From Thermoanaerobaculia bacterium (GTDB lineage Bacteria; Acidobacteriota; Thermoanaerobaculia; Multivoradales; JAIOJS01): a stretch of 64,000 nucleotides of DNA. The translations under genes and the position numbers were made by a program. The stretch lies in contig JAUIDB010000003.1 of assembly GCA_030429235.1 (NCBI GenBank), positions 1 to 64,000 of the forward strand, given 5' to 3'. Shown here one piece after another: positions 35,959-45,201 of this stretch. Every line of letters starts with the position of its first letter. Within the stretch, counting starts at the first letter, position 1. The notes under the pieces are model-generated. The model was not told the origin of the DNA and ran no database searches. It saw only the letters and a list, made by a program, of their open reading frames with translations.

Positions 35959-37704
35959 ATGGTTCAGACCCCGGACCCATCCAACCAGATAGAGCTCGAC
36001 GAGCTCACCCGTCTAGCGAAGCGATTCGTCGAGGCCAAGCTCTACGACCAGGCGGTCCATCTCTTCGAGATGGCGCAGGCCCTGGACCCCAAGAACATGG
36101 GGGTTCAGCTGGGCTTGGCTCAGGTCAAGCGGCTCGCTCGCAATACGCAGCGGCCGACACCTCGACGACTGCGCGACAGCGTTCGCGAGCAGATTCGACG
36201 CGATGCACTCGACGCGAAGCACTTTCTCGGTCTGGCCTATCTGTACCGCGACCGAGGCGACGAGGCCCGGGCCGAGGAGTATCTCGAGATCTCGGCCACC
36301 AAGGACCTCCCCAACCCCGCGCCACACAAGCTGTACGCCCGGATGCTCTTCCATCGCCGGGAGTTCTCGCGCTCTTTGGTCCAGCTGCTCAAGGCACGAA
36401 GGTACAACCCGTTCGATCGTCAAGTGGCGGTTCTGATCGGCCGAGCTCGCCACGAGTTGGGGGACTTCGAAGGTGCCTTGGCGGCCTTCATCGATGCCTT
36501 CCTCCTGCTGCCCGAGTCCGACCGGGAAGAGGCCGGTCTGCTGCGTACCTGGATCCAGGACTTGCGAGATGAGCTGGACTGGGAGAACGACCGTCTCACC
36601 GATCTGTTCCACCGCCGACGCGAGGAGTTGCGCATCCTGTTCGATCGCCTCGAATGGCATCGAGAGCGGTTCCACGAGGCGCAGCGGGTGGAGGTCGGTC
36701 AGCGCGACGTAGGCCGAGGCGATGGGCGCATCGACATGGCGGCCCGACTCCGGCAGCTCGACCCCTGGGGCCACCTCAACGACGAGCAGGTCTTCCTCCT
36801 CACCGCAGCGGCCCACGAGGAGGAGGTAGCGCGGGGCGAGCAGATTTTCGCTCACGGCTCGGCCGGCGGGGACATCTACGTCCTGGAGAAGGGTGAGATC
36901 ACCATCCAACGCAGCACGCCGTACGGCGACTATCCGCTGGGCATCCTCAAGACCGGAGAGATCTTCGGCGAAGTCAACTTCATCACCCCAGGCGAACGGA
37001 CCGGCGACGCCGTGGCGGCCCAGAACTGCCAGTTGATCCGCTTCGATGCCGCCACCTTGCAGAGAGTGCTCGAGAAGCATCCCAAACTCGGGGTGCAGGT
37101 CTACTGGAGCTTCTGGCACAATCTGGCCTTCAAGCTGCGCTGTACCAATGAGCAGCTCAAGACCTTCTTCGCCGACGAGCGCTCCTCGCAGGAACTCCGA
37201 CGGCAACGCGCCGCGGGAGCCAGTGGCGAGCATGTAGCGGTCGCGCCCGAAGCCAAAGTCCAGCTGTTCCAGGAACAGGGACTGTCGGCCAACGAACTCC
37301 TCGCCCTCTCCCGATTTGCCACCGAGCGCACCTACGCCGCCGACGAGGTACTCTTCCACGAGGGCGATGACGGCTCCGAGATGTTCATCGTCGTCCACGG
37401 CAAAGTCCGCATCTCGAAGTTCATACCCGGAGGAGGTGAGGAAGCCCTGGCGATCCTCTCCCGCGGGGAGTTCTTCGGCGAGATGTCCCTGATCGACGGC
37501 CAGCCACGCTCAGCCGATGCCCGCGCCCATCATGGCCCGGCGACGGTGATCGCGCTGGAAGAGGGAACGATCCGGGACGTCCTCGCGGTAGACCCCAAGG
37601 CGTCGCTCGAATTCCTGCAGCTGCTCTGCCGACTGATCGCCGAACGCCTCCGTCAGATCGACGACAAGGTCGTGAGCTGGCGCATCATGTCGGGTCAGTC
37701 CTGA
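35959..37704 (+). CDS. TPR protein with two cyclic-nucleotide-binding domains
   Basis: A 581-residue cytosolic protein. Residues about 10-190 form TPR-like helical repeats (LAKRFVEAKLYDQAVHLFEMA; FLGLAYLYRDRGDEARAEEYLE). A charged helical linker follows. Two cNMP-binding (CAP-like) beta-roll domains occupy about 285-395 and 445-565, each with a GEIFGE/GEFFGE loop. The second also has the phosphate-binding-type RSADARA. No DNA-binding or catalytic domain follows, so it is probably a signalling scaffold that binds cyclic nucleotides. It is divergent from phoB, sharing a 101 bp promoter region. Confidence 0.87.
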   Translation: MVQTPDPSNQIELDELTRLAKRFVEAKLYDQAVHLFEMAQALDPKNMGVQLGLAQVKRLARNTQRPTPRRLRDSVREQIRRDALDAKHFLGLAYLYRDRGDEARAEEYLEISATKDLPNPAPHKLYARMLFHRREFSRSLVQLLKARRYNPFDRQVAVLIGRARHELGDFEGALAAFIDAFLLLPESDREEAGLLRTWIQDLRDELDWENDRLTDLFHRRREELRILFDRLEWHRERFHEAQRVEVGQRDVGRGDGRIDMAARLRQLDPWGHLNDEQVFLLTAAAHEEEVARGEQIFAHGSAGGDIYVLEKGEITIQRSTPYGDYPLGILKTGEIFGEVNFITPGERTGDAVAAQNCQLIRFDAATLQRVLEKHPKLGVQVYWSFWHNLAFKLRCTNEQLKTFFADERSSQELRRQRAAGASGEHVAVAPEAKVQLFQEQGLSANELLALSRFATERTYAADEVLFHEGDDGSEMFIVVHGKVRISKFIPGGGEEALAILSRGEFFGEMSLIDGQPRSADARAHHGPATVIALEEGTIRDVLAVDPKASLEFLQLLCRLIAERLRQIDDKVVSWRIMSGQS

Positions 37705-37725
37705 CGTTCTCGCCAGAACGACGAA

Positions 37726-37755
37726 CGGGTCGAGCCCCCGCGGAGGCTCGACCCG
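37726..37755. terminator. Bidirectional terminator hairpin
   Basis: CGGGTCGAGCC (37726-37736) and GGCTCGACCCG (37745-37755) pair perfectly over 11 bp with an 8-base loop, between the convergent TPR/cNMP gene and the porin gene. T-runs are poor on both sides. Confidence 0.6.
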
Positions 37756-37803
37756 AAACGACGAGACGATCGATCGTCCCGCAGCGTCAGCGAAGGCTTC
37801 TGG

Positions 37804-39000
37804 TTAGAAGTCCACCTGCCAACGCCAGAGGATGAAGTCGGCGTCGCCTTTGTCCTCGACGTCGGCCATCACGTAGTTGATCATCATGCGGGTGGCAGGG
37901 TTCACGTACCAGTTGAGGCCGACGGTGATGTCGGTCTGCTCACCACCCTGGATCCCGGCGTCGCTGAGATCGAGACTCGAGAACCGGACCGCGACCTCCC
38001 AGGCGCCCGACCCACCGTCCTTGGAGAGACTGTCGCTCGGCTTCTGGCGATCGAAGGCCCCAGCGCTACTCTTGTAGCGGCGATGCTCCCCCGTGAGGTA
38101 GTACCCTGCCTGCGCGTAGTACCCCGAGAAGGTCGGGTCTCCGACCCCGGGAGCGTCGACGTCGGTCTGCATGTACTCTGCTGCGAACCAGAGCGGACCG
38201 AACACACCGGCGAACTCGGCTCCCAGCAGGGTCGCACCGTCACCCGCAAACGACCCAGTGTCGACGAAGCGGTTGGCGAAGTGTGACTCGGGGCGGGCAC
38301 GATAGCGCACCGATCCGTCGCGATCCTGGATCGACGCCGCGAAACCGAGGTGGATCATCGTCTCTCCCTCGTCCTCGAACAGGGGCCGGAAGGCGACGCG
38401 CCCGGTGTAGTTCATGTTGTCCTCGCCGGTGCTGACCCCGAAGCCGTCGGCATCGTAGAACGCTCCCGCACCCCAGTTGAGGCGGTCACCGGAGTTGCCA
38501 TGCACCCCGATACCGGAGTTGCGACTCGGGGAGAAGGCCTCGACCGGTAGCGAGCGTTCGAGGAAGGCCAAGTACTTCGAAGACGTCAATTCCTCGAGGG
38601 AGAAGTACTCCTTGAAGTGACCGAAACGGACCGAACCCCAGTCGTTCTTGAGTCCGATCCAGACGTCCTTGAAGTCCGCGTCGCCGCCAGCGAAGTCGTA
38701 TTGCGCCTTGAACTCGACCCGCTCGTAGATCGTGCCGGAGAAGAAGAGTCGGGCTCGTCGGAACTCGAAGCCGTCTCCCTGGTCGGCGAGATCATTGTCG
38801 ACGGACGCGAACGTGTAGTCGGCCTGGATGCGGCCACCGAACTTGAGTTTGAAGGCCTTGTCAGCCGACTCGATCTTGTGACCGTTGCTCCACTTGGCGG
38901 TCCAGGAATCGTCGGCCTGCACTGCGGGAACGGCCAGCAGCGATACGGTGAGAGCCGCCGCTGTGCGTCGGGCGAGCCTCATGAGCTGGGTCGATTGCAT
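37804..39000 (-). CDS. Phosphate-selective porin, OprO/OprP family
   Basis: A 398-residue outer-membrane protein with a signal peptide ending AVPAVQA. The mature start matches OprP: FKLKFGGRIQADYTF, FEFRRARLFFSGTIY and FGHFKEYFSLEEL. The barrel ends with a terminal phenylalanine (RWQVDF). OprP homologues form anion-selective trimers for phosphate or polyphosphate. GAGGAG precedes the ATG. Its promoter shares a PhoB-box-like element and the exact spacing of the pstS promoter, so phosphate starvation control is likely. Confidence 0.91.
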   Translation of the reverse strand: MQSTQLMRLARRTAAALTVSLLAVPAVQADDSWTAKWSNGHKIESADKAFKLKFGGRIQADYTFASVDNDLADQGDGFEFRRARLFFSGTIYERVEFKAQYDFAGGDADFKDVWIGLKNDWGSVRFGHFKEYFSLEELTSSKYLAFLERSLPVEAFSPSRNSGIGVHGNSGDRLNWGAGAFYDADGFGVSTGEDNMNYTGRVAFRPLFEDEGETMIHLGFAASIQDRDGSVRYRARPESHFANRFVDTGSFAGDGATLLGAEFAGVFGPLWFAAEYMQTDVDAPGVGDPTFSGYYAQAGYYLTGEHRRYKSSAGAFDRQKPSDSLSKDGGSGAWEVAVRFSSLDLSDAGIQGGEQTDITVGLNWYVNPATRMMINYVMADVEDKGDADFILWRWQVDF

Positions 39001-39101
39001 CTCGGTTCTCCTCTCGAGAAGATGTCTACGGGTGTCAGTATCAAAACCCCAACCCAGGGTCGGGTTGGGATGGCGCCGATCAAGTTCGGTTCCGAGGCTG
39101 G

Positions 39102-39157
39102 ATACTAGGAACGGCTACCAACGATGGTGCGGCGCGGTGGTGACATCGATGTCACGG
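39102..39157 (-). promoter_or_regulatory. Pho-type promoter of the porin gene, with a 16 bp palindrome
   Basis: On the minus strand CCGTGAC-ATCG-ATGTCAC (39157-39140) aligns with the pstS box (15 of 19 positions including the following C). 32 bases later comes TAGTAT (39107-39102). Inside it GTGACATCGATGTCAC (39140-39155) is a perfect palindrome. The rest of the 227 bp intergenic region shows nothing else. Confidence 0.6.
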
Positions 39158-39227
39158 GACGTTCAGGGTCCTTTCCCGACGCAGGAATCGAGAAGTCGAG
39201 CCGTGACCCAGCAACCCCTGTTTCCGA

Positions 39228-40439
39228 TCAGATCCCGACCGTAACCATCAAACTGGCGGGCCTCAAGTGTCGTCGAAGGGCCGCCGTGACGTCGTCGGCA
39301 GTGGGACGACACAGTCGCTCTCGACACCAGACGAGATCGTCGATCGGCCGGTCCCAGTAGAGGGCTTCGGCCAGACGACTCGACCACTGTCGTGCGGTCT
39401 CGCGACGAAACGGCTCCCGTCCCAGAAGGTAGGCTCGTGCCGCTTCGACTTCGTCGGCGGTCATCCCCTGCTCCAGGGCCCCGAGGAGTTCCTCTCGCAC
39501 GGCGGCTTCGGCCCGATCCACGGTCTCGACCGACGTACCCACATAAAACGTGGCGCGCCCGGGGTCGGTCGCGGCATCCTGGACCGTAGCCGCCGTCGCG
39601 GTATAGGCCAGTCCCTCTTGCTCGCGCACTCGCTGGGGAATCCGTCCCGTGAGACCGGCTCCAGCTCCGAGGACCACTCCTGCCAACTCCAACGCCGTCT
39701 CGTCCGCGTGCCACCGGGGCACGGTCAGTTGACCGAGAAAGAGATGCGCTTGGCCTTGCCCCCCGACCCGGCGCTCCTGACGCTGCCCCGCGGCGGGCGG
39801 CGGCGAGGGCGGTACGACCGCCGCGCCGTCACCTGCGGCCATCTCGCCGAAGTGATCACGAACCCAGCGCTCGACCTCCTCTTCGTCGATCCGCCCCGCC
39901 ACCGTCAGCAGGACCCCTCGGTGCCGTGACGCCGCATGGAAGACCGACAGCGCCTCGGGGCGCAACTCCGGCAGGGCCTCGAGGGTACCTTGAGGGGGGC
40001 GCGACCGAGGGTGCGGTCCGTAGAGCTGTTGCAAAAACGCCCACCATGTCGCCGAGTCGGGAGGATCGTAGAGAGCGGTGAGCTCGCCCCGGCCACGGCG
40101 CACCAACCAGGCGAGCCGATCGGCCGGGAAGGTCGACTCGTAGAGCAATTCGTGGCCCCACGAGAGCAGGGTTCGCCAATCGGTACAGAGCCCGTCGAGC
40201 GCGACCCCGTGGACCTCGGTCCCGCTGAAACCACGCACCGCCGCCCCCAGGTCCTCGGCGTCTTCTGCGATCGAGAGCCACGTCCGCCGAGCGGTACCCT
40301 CGGTGAGCATCCGTCCGCAAGCCCAGCCCAGGCCAGGCTGCGGCTCGGCTCGCTGTCCGCCCCGGACCCACAGCCGCACCGATACCACGGGGGCCCCCTC
40401 GACTCGCCGCACCCGAAACCGCGGGCCCGTTCGGCTCAT
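39228..40439 (-). CDS. M16-family zinc peptidase-like protein, catalytically inactive partner
   Basis: A 403-residue M16 (pitrilysin/PqqL-type) homologue. The N-terminal half has no HxxEH zinc motif: the corresponding helix reads GLGWACGRMLTEGTARR. The C-terminal half keeps the family's REQEGLAYTATA and FYVGTSVETVDRA. In M16B enzymes an active subunit pairs with such an inactive one to form a closed chamber. The ATG overlaps the stop of the active partner (ATGA at 40436-40439). No signal peptide is seen on either. Confidence 0.87.
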   Translation of the reverse strand: MSRTGPRFRVRRVEGAPVVSVRLWVRGGQRAEPQPGLGWACGRMLTEGTARRTWLSIAEDAEDLGAAVRGFSGTEVHGVALDGLCTDWRTLLSWGHELLYESTFPADRLAWLVRRGRGELTALYDPPDSATWWAFLQQLYGPHPRSRPPQGTLEALPELRPEALSVFHAASRHRGVLLTVAGRIDEEEVERWVRDHFGEMAAGDGAAVVPPSPPPAAGQRQERRVGGQGQAHLFLGQLTVPRWHADETALELAGVVLGAGAGLTGRIPQRVREQEGLAYTATAATVQDAATDPGRATFYVGTSVETVDRAEAAVREELLGALEQGMTADEVEAARAYLLGREPFRRETARQWSSRLAEALYWDRPIDDLVWCRERLCRPTADDVTAALRRHLRPASLMVTVGI

Positions 40440-41710
40440 CCGTCCGCTTCCTCGGCGTCGGGCCAGGACCAGCCGACGACGTGGGGTTGGCCGAATCCTC
40501 GCCGAACCTCCTCGGTCAGTTGATCGGGCTCCACGGCCAGGGTTGCCTCGAGTTGCCGTTCGACGAGGTCCTCGTCCCCGATCAACGCCAGTCCGAGACC
40601 GAGGCTCAAGGCGACGTCGTGCACCTGGTCGTGCGCGAAGATCCAGCCGCTGGTCTGCAGACGTTGCGCGCGTGCGAGCTCTGCCCTGGGAACAGGTTCT
40701 CGGCCCAATCGATCCAGTTCCTCGAGAACGATGCTCTCGACCCTCGATCCGTCGGCCCCGGGATCGAGCTCCGCGGCCACGGTGAGCGTGCCATTGCCTC
40801 GACTCTCCGTCAGATCGGCCGTAACCCACTGGCAGAGTTCGAGATCCTCCACCAGGATTCGATGCAGCCGGCTGCTCCGCCCGCCCGAGAGCACGCCGCA
40901 GGCCAGACGCAGGGGCGGCGCCGCCGCATCGTCGGCCGACGGCCCGGGCAGGGCGAGGAGAAACCGCGGGACGCGGCCGCGATGGCACTCGATCCGCGAG
41001 GTGTGTGCCGCGGCCGACGGGGGATCCTCTCGTTCGGTCGGCGCGGTCGACGCCTCGATCGCGCCAAACCGTCGTTCGACCTCGTCGAGAGCCGAAGCGT
41101 CCACGCCGCCGGCCAACACCAGGACGGCCTGGTCGGGACGGTAGTGGCACCGGTGGAGAGATCGCAACTCGTCCGCTCCCAAGCCGGCGAGCGACTGCCT
41201 CGTTCCGAGGATCGGGCGACCGTACGGATGCCCGGCAAACAGCCGACTGACCACGGCCTGATCGAGCGCTTCCCAAGGGTCTGCTTCGACCATCGCGAGT
41301 TCTTCCAGGATCACCTTGCGCTCCGATGCGACTTCCACGGGGTCGAGGGTGAGGCCGCGCATCCGGTCCGCCTCGATCGCCAAGCCCTGCCGCCAATGAG
41401 GTGGAGAGAACTTGAAGTAGTAGGCCGTAGCATCCTGGCTGGTGAACGCATTGTTCTCACCCCCGAGCGACTGCGTCAATCGGTCGACGTCTCCCGGCCC
41501 GTAGTCGGCAGAGCCCTTGAACATCATGTGCTCCAGGAAGTGGGCCCCGCCGAACTCGTCGGGTCCTTCGTCGGCGGCACCGAAGCTGTACCACAGGCAG
41601 GAGCTGACCACCGCGGTGTCCGGCACCGAGACCACCAGTACCGACAGGCCGTTATCCAGTCGCCGCCGAAACCGCTGCCGGGGCAGAATGGGGAACAGTT
41701 GGTTCGTCAA
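40436..41710 (-). CDS. M16-family zinc metallopeptidase, catalytic subunit
   Basis: A 424-residue M16B peptidase with the inverted zinc motif HFLEH (His57, Glu60, His61). The third ligand Glu137 lies 76 residues on in VILEELAM. Start assignment: the TTG at 41710 overlaps the kinase stop (TTGA), a pattern used repeatedly in this region. No ATG is available near the conserved N-terminus FRRRLDNGLSVLV. It probably degrades peptides together with the inactive partner downstream. Linkage to a kinase may reflect regulation or only shared transcription. Confidence 0.88.
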   Translation of the reverse strand: MTNQLFPILPRQRFRRRLDNGLSVLVVSVPDTAVVSSCLWYSFGAADEGPDEFGGAHFLEHMMFKGSADYGPGDVDRLTQSLGGENNAFTSQDATAYYFKFSPPHWRQGLAIEADRMRGLTLDPVEVASERKVILEELAMVEADPWEALDQAVVSRLFAGHPYGRPILGTRQSLAGLGADELRSLHRCHYRPDQAVLVLAGGVDASALDEVERRFGAIEASTAPTEREDPPSAAAHTSRIECHRGRVPRFLLALPGPSADDAAAPPLRLACGVLSGGRSSRLHRILVEDLELCQWVTADLTESRGNGTLTVAAELDPGADGSRVESIVLEELDRLGREPVPRAELARAQRLQTSGWIFAHDQVHDVALSLGLGLALIGDEDLVERQLEATLAVEPDQLTEEVRRGFGQPHVVGWSWPDAEEADG

Positions 41711-43665
41711 CGCATTCGCAACACGACCGGGGTCGCGCCAGCGCCGTGCTCCGCGACCACTCGGTACGTCACCTCGCGGTGCCCCTGCCGGCGAAATCGC
41801 ACGTAGTACTCGCCCGGGCCCGGCAGGTCGTAGACTCGCGCGTCCTTCTTGCCGGACCACTCCTCTGCCCTACCGATCGAGATGAATCGGCGCTCGGTGA
41901 CCTCCTTGATCAACACGAAGGTATCCGAGGGCGTCACGTCGAAGCGCAGCGAGAGTGTCGTCTGCAGCGTCTGCTCCACCGGCAGGACCTCGATCTCGGG
42001 CTCGGGTTCCGGCTCGGGAACCACTTCGGGCTCGGGTTCCGCCACTTCCGGCACCTCCGAACGGCTGGGTACCTGGTCGTCGCGTGGTTCCGCCTCGTTC
42101 CGCGGCTGGTGGGTCGCCGTTGGGGATCGGTCCTCGATCGGTGGCTGCCGTGGCTCGATCGGCCCGGAACGGTCCGGCGACTCGACGGTGTTCTCGGGGC
42201 CGGCCTCCGACTCCGTCTGGCTCGCTGACTCTCCGCGGTCCGCCCCCGGGTCTTCCAAGGGTCGGGTCGCACTGAGCGCTCCGGTCGCGCTCTCGACTCC
42301 GCCGGGTCCATCTTCGGCCGGGTCGAGTTCGCGCCACTCGGCGGCATCCGGCTCCTCGGACGGAGCTGCAGTCTCCGCCGGTGCCGAGGCGTTTGCGGTC
42401 GGCGGCTCGTCGGCGTCCGACTCCGTCTGGGCGGTCAGATCGGGTTTCGGCGGCTGCACGAAACTGCGCCAGGCGAAGAACCCTCCGACCGCCACCAGAG
42501 CCAGGACCAGCAGCGCTGCGAGGAGGAACAGGACTCGAGGTGCGTTCGACGACGAAGCCGGCACCGCGGGCGCTGGCGTGGGGGGAGGAGTGCTGCCGAT
42601 CTGGGCTGTTTCCCGGGAGGACAGCAACGACGTCGCCGCCGTGTCCATCTCCACCGCGGGCGGCGACGGGGGTGGAGGTGGAGGCGGGGGTGTCGCGGCC
42701 GATGGAGGCGCGGGCGGTGGCGTGGGGATCGGCGTGGCCCCCGAGCCCCGCGAACCGCTCGCCGCCGCAGCCCGGCGAGCCGCCACCTGGGCCGCGGTGC
42801 CCGCCGCCGGGGAGTTCAAGAGGTCGCTCGGTAGCTCCCTTTCGCACTCGGCCAGTGCCTGAGCGAACTCTCCGCCCGAGGCGTACCGGTGTGCCGGATC
42901 CTTGTGCAACAGCCGCGTGACGACCCGCGCCAGGTTTGGCGGCAACTCCGGCCGCGACTCGCTGAGAGGCTGCGGCTCGGTGCTGAGAATCTGGTAGACC
43001 AGGGTGGTGATCGTCTCGCCCTCGAACGGGCGTAGTCGAGTCAACATCTCGTACACCACGACCCCCAGCGAGAAGAGGTCCGATCGGCCGTCGAGCGGCT
43101 CCCCCCGAACCTGCTCGGGCGACAGGTAGTGGGGGCTCCCAACCACCGAGCCGGTTTGCGTCAACTCGGTCTGCCCCACCATCTTGGCGATTCCGAAGTC
43201 GCTGATCTTCACCTGGCCCTGCTGGTCGAGCAGGATGTTGGCGGGCTTGATGTCGCGGTGGACAATGCCCTGGCCATGGGCAGCGTCGAGCCCCTCCGCG
43301 GCCTGTCGAGCGATCTGCAGCACCTCCCGAACGGTCAGAGGTGGTGTGCCCCGCAGCCGCTGTGACAGGTCGACCCCGTCGACAAACTCGAACGCGAGGT
43401 AGAACACGCCTTCCGACTCGCCGGCGTCGAACAGGGTCACGATGTGCGGGTGGAGCAGGCGACCGGCGGCTCGAGCTTCGCGCACCAAGCGCTCCTGCAG
43501 TTCAGCGACATCGTGCCCACCCCCGGCGACGATCCGCACCGTCTTGATCGCCAACCGACGGCCGATCTGCGGGTCCTCGGCGAGGTACACCTCCCCCATC
43601 GCTCCGGCTCCGAGGAGCCGCTCGATGCGGTAGCGGCCCAGCTGGGCGCCGGGTTCGAGGGCCAC
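41707..43665 (-). CDS. Transmembrane serine/threonine protein kinase
   Basis: A 652-residue Hanks-type kinase. The catalytic domain (about 10-275) has GAGAMGEV, Lys41, HRDIKPANIL (Asp138), DFG (156-158) and the SPEQ activation-segment end. A proline-rich juxtamembrane stretch with many consecutive prolines leads to one membrane helix near 390-412. The extracytoplasmic part is acidic and low in complexity, with Glu-Pro repeats. It ends in a compact beta domain (about 565-652) resembling PEGA-type modules. The start is GTG 43665, seven bases from the DUF2007 stop. It is cotranscribed with the M16 pair. Confidence 0.93.
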   Translation of the reverse strand: MALEPGAQLGRYRIERLLGAGAMGEVYLAEDPQIGRRLAIKTVRIVAGGGHDVAELQERLVREARAAGRLLHPHIVTLFDAGESEGVFYLAFEFVDGVDLSQRLRGTPPLTVREVLQIARQAAEGLDAAHGQGIVHRDIKPANILLDQQGQVKISDFGIAKMVGQTELTQTGSVVGSPHYLSPEQVRGEPLDGRSDLFSLGVVVYEMLTRLRPFEGETITTLVYQILSTEPQPLSESRPELPPNLARVVTRLLHKDPAHRYASGGEFAQALAECERELPSDLLNSPAAGTAAQVAARRAAAASGSRGSGATPIPTPPPAPPSAATPPPPPPPPSPPAVEMDTAATSLLSSRETAQIGSTPPPTPAPAVPASSSNAPRVLFLLAALLVLALVAVGGFFAWRSFVQPPKPDLTAQTESDADEPPTANASAPAETAAPSEEPDAAEWRELDPAEDGPGGVESATGALSATRPLEDPGADRGESASQTESEAGPENTVESPDRSGPIEPRQPPIEDRSPTATHQPRNEAEPRDDQVPSRSEVPEVAEPEPEVVPEPEPEPEIEVLPVEQTLQTTLSLRFDVTPSDTFVLIKEVTERRFISIGRAEEWSGKKDARVYDLPGPGEYYVRFRRQGHREVTYRVVAEHGAGATPVVLRMR

Positions 43666-43672
43666 GCGGTCC

Positions 43673-43984
43673 CTACTCCTCGGACTCGCTCGGGTCCGAG
43701 TCCCCTGAGTCGTCGCCTTCGGCCCCGATCAGCGCTCCCGATTCCCAGGGCGAGGAGTCGACGTCGGAGTCCTCACGGCGTTGCAGCAACTCGCGCGCCG
43801 TCTCCAGCTGCTCCTCGCGAACCTCGATGCGAACCTCCCCCAGGGGGTTCACGACGACCGGAAACTCGTGCGAGAACACCGACTCGACCACGCAGTCGAC
43901 ATCACGATTCCGAAGGTACCCGGCGATCAGCTCGGCCTCCTCCTCGGTCCCAACCACTTCGAGTGTTTCCCAGCCTTCCGCCAT
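43673..43984 (-). CDS. DUF2007-like small protein
   Basis: A 103-residue protein. Its first 70 residues fit DUF2007 (putative signal-transducing protein with an alpha/beta fold): LEVVGTEEEAELIAGYLRNRDVDCVVES and a conserved ending in REEQLETARELLQ. An acidic disordered tail follows. It sits between the metallophosphoesterase and kinase genes with gaps of ten and seven bases, so it is an operon member. Confidence 0.8.
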   Translation of the reverse strand: MAEGWETLEVVGTEEEAELIAGYLRNRDVDCVVESVFSHEFPVVVNPLGEVRIEVREEQLETARELLQRREDSDVDSSPWESGALIGAEGDDSGDSDPSESEE

Positions 43985-43994
43985 CGCCCCCTCC

Positions 43995-44894
43995 TTACCT
44001 GTTCGGTCGTCCGATACCCTGCAATCCTACCTCGACCCCCGACCCCGAACCGGCCTCGGCGGATTCGGGCAGCGGCGCGGGTTCCAACTCGTGGCCGCGT
44101 CGCGGCAGGCGGTGGTGGGCCACCGGACGAAACTCTCCCCGATCGATGTCCCACCGCAAATTCGTGATCTCCAGACTGCGTTGGTCGACCCGGATCCAGT
44201 TGCAACTGTTGTGACCGGTCTCGTGCCCACGCCCTCGACTCGAGGTCGTCGTCCCCGAGTGCAGCACGACAACCGGATGCAAACCCTGGGGGTAGTACTG
44301 CTCCGAACTACCTAGGTAGGTAATGTGGTGGTGCCCCGAAACGACCAGGTCGGCCCCCTGCTGGGCCAGGATCTCGATCGCTTCGAACGCGTGGATCAGA
44401 ACGGACTGCGTCTTGAACCGAGGCGGTGGAATCAAATGGTGGTGAGCAATCACCAGCTTGAAGGCCTCGGCCGGCGCTGCTTCCAACCTCTCCTCCAGAC
44501 GACGAAGCTGAGCCAGCGTCAGCCGGCCCTCGGTGAGGGTCCAGCCATAGGCGGTGTTCAGCCCCACCACGAACAGCTCATCGTCCTGCCAGGTCGGTTC
44601 GGTTTCGCGATCGAAGTGTCGACGATAGGCACCGTACGGCGCGAAGACGCGCTCCCAGACCCGGTAGAGCGGCACGTCGTGGTTCCCCGGCACCGCCACC
44701 ACCGGGGCCGGCAGTCGGTCGACGAAGGTTCGAGCCCGCTGGAACTCAGAGGGTTTCGCGCGTTGGGTCAGATCCCCCGACAGCGCAATGAAATCGGGGG
44801 CCAGTCGTTCGGCCAGGCGCAACACTCCCTCGGCCCGATCGACCAGATGTTTCGGCCCGAAGTGGATATCCGAAATATGGAGGATCTGCCGCAC
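43995..44894 (-). CDS. Calcineurin-like metallophosphoesterase
   Basis: A 299-residue phosphoesterase with all five metal motifs: SDIHFG near the start, SGDLT, GNHD, AHHH and GHHH. The layout (class III cyclic-nucleotide phosphodiesterase type, CpdA-like) suggests hydrolysis of a phosphodiester; substrates in this family range from cAMP to nucleotides and lipids such as UDP-diacylglucosamine. A disordered, negatively charged tail follows. No signal peptide. Given two cNMP-binding proteins in the window, cAMP is a reasonable guess, unproven. Confidence 0.91.
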   Translation of the reverse strand: MRQILHISDIHFGPKHLVDRAEGVLRLAERLAPDFIALSGDLTQRAKPSEFQRARTFVDRLPAPVVAVPGNHDVPLYRVWERVFAPYGAYRRHFDRETEPTWQDDELFVVGLNTAYGWTLTEGRLTLAQLRRLEERLEAAPAEAFKLVIAHHHLIPPPRFKTQSVLIHAFEAIEILAQQGADLVVSGHHHITYLGSSEQYYPQGLHPVVVLHSGTTTSSRGRGHETGHNSCNWIRVDQRSLEITNLRWDIDRGEFRPVAHHRLPRRGHELEPAPLPESAEAGSGSGVEVGLQGIGRPNR

Positions 44895-44928
44895 GCAGGG
44901 ATTCCTACCGGAGACGAGCGCAGCGCGC

Positions 44929-45201
44929 TCAGCGCTCGCCGAGGAACTGATCGACAGCTCCTTCGACCCGCGAACTCAGGAACGTACTCAAGGCCGTGAT
45001 GATCTCAGTGCCGTGCCGACGACCGACGAAGTAGCCGACGGCCGTCGCGACCGCCAGGCTGGCCGTCGGGTAGCGGACGACCATCTCCTCCCATTCGAAG
45101 TCGTCCGGGAGAATCTCGTCCAGGACCTCCTCTGGGAAACCACGGTCCTGCATCGTTCGATACTCCGCGTCCACCTCGGGGTCCAAGGCCGCGTCGCTCA
45201 A
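44929..45201 (-). CDS. Small protein of unknown function
   Basis: A 90-residue protein. An acidic N-terminal half with PEEVLDEILPDDFEWEEMV is followed by one hydrophobic stretch (TASLAVATAVGYFVGRRHG) and an amphipathic end. It resembles membrane-anchored stress proteins in composition. The ATG overlaps the stop of the upstream gene (ATGA at 45198-45201). No family is recognised. Confidence 0.7.
   Translation of the reverse strand: MSDAALDPEVDAEYRTMQDRGFPEEVLDEILPDDFEWEEMVVRYPTASLAVATAVGYFVGRRHGTEIITALSTFLSSRVEGAVDQFLGER

Noticed and set aside
39140-39155. CRP site at the porin palindrome
   Set aside because: GTGA and TCAC are separated by eight bases instead of six; the match to the pstS Pho box and its spacing explain it better.
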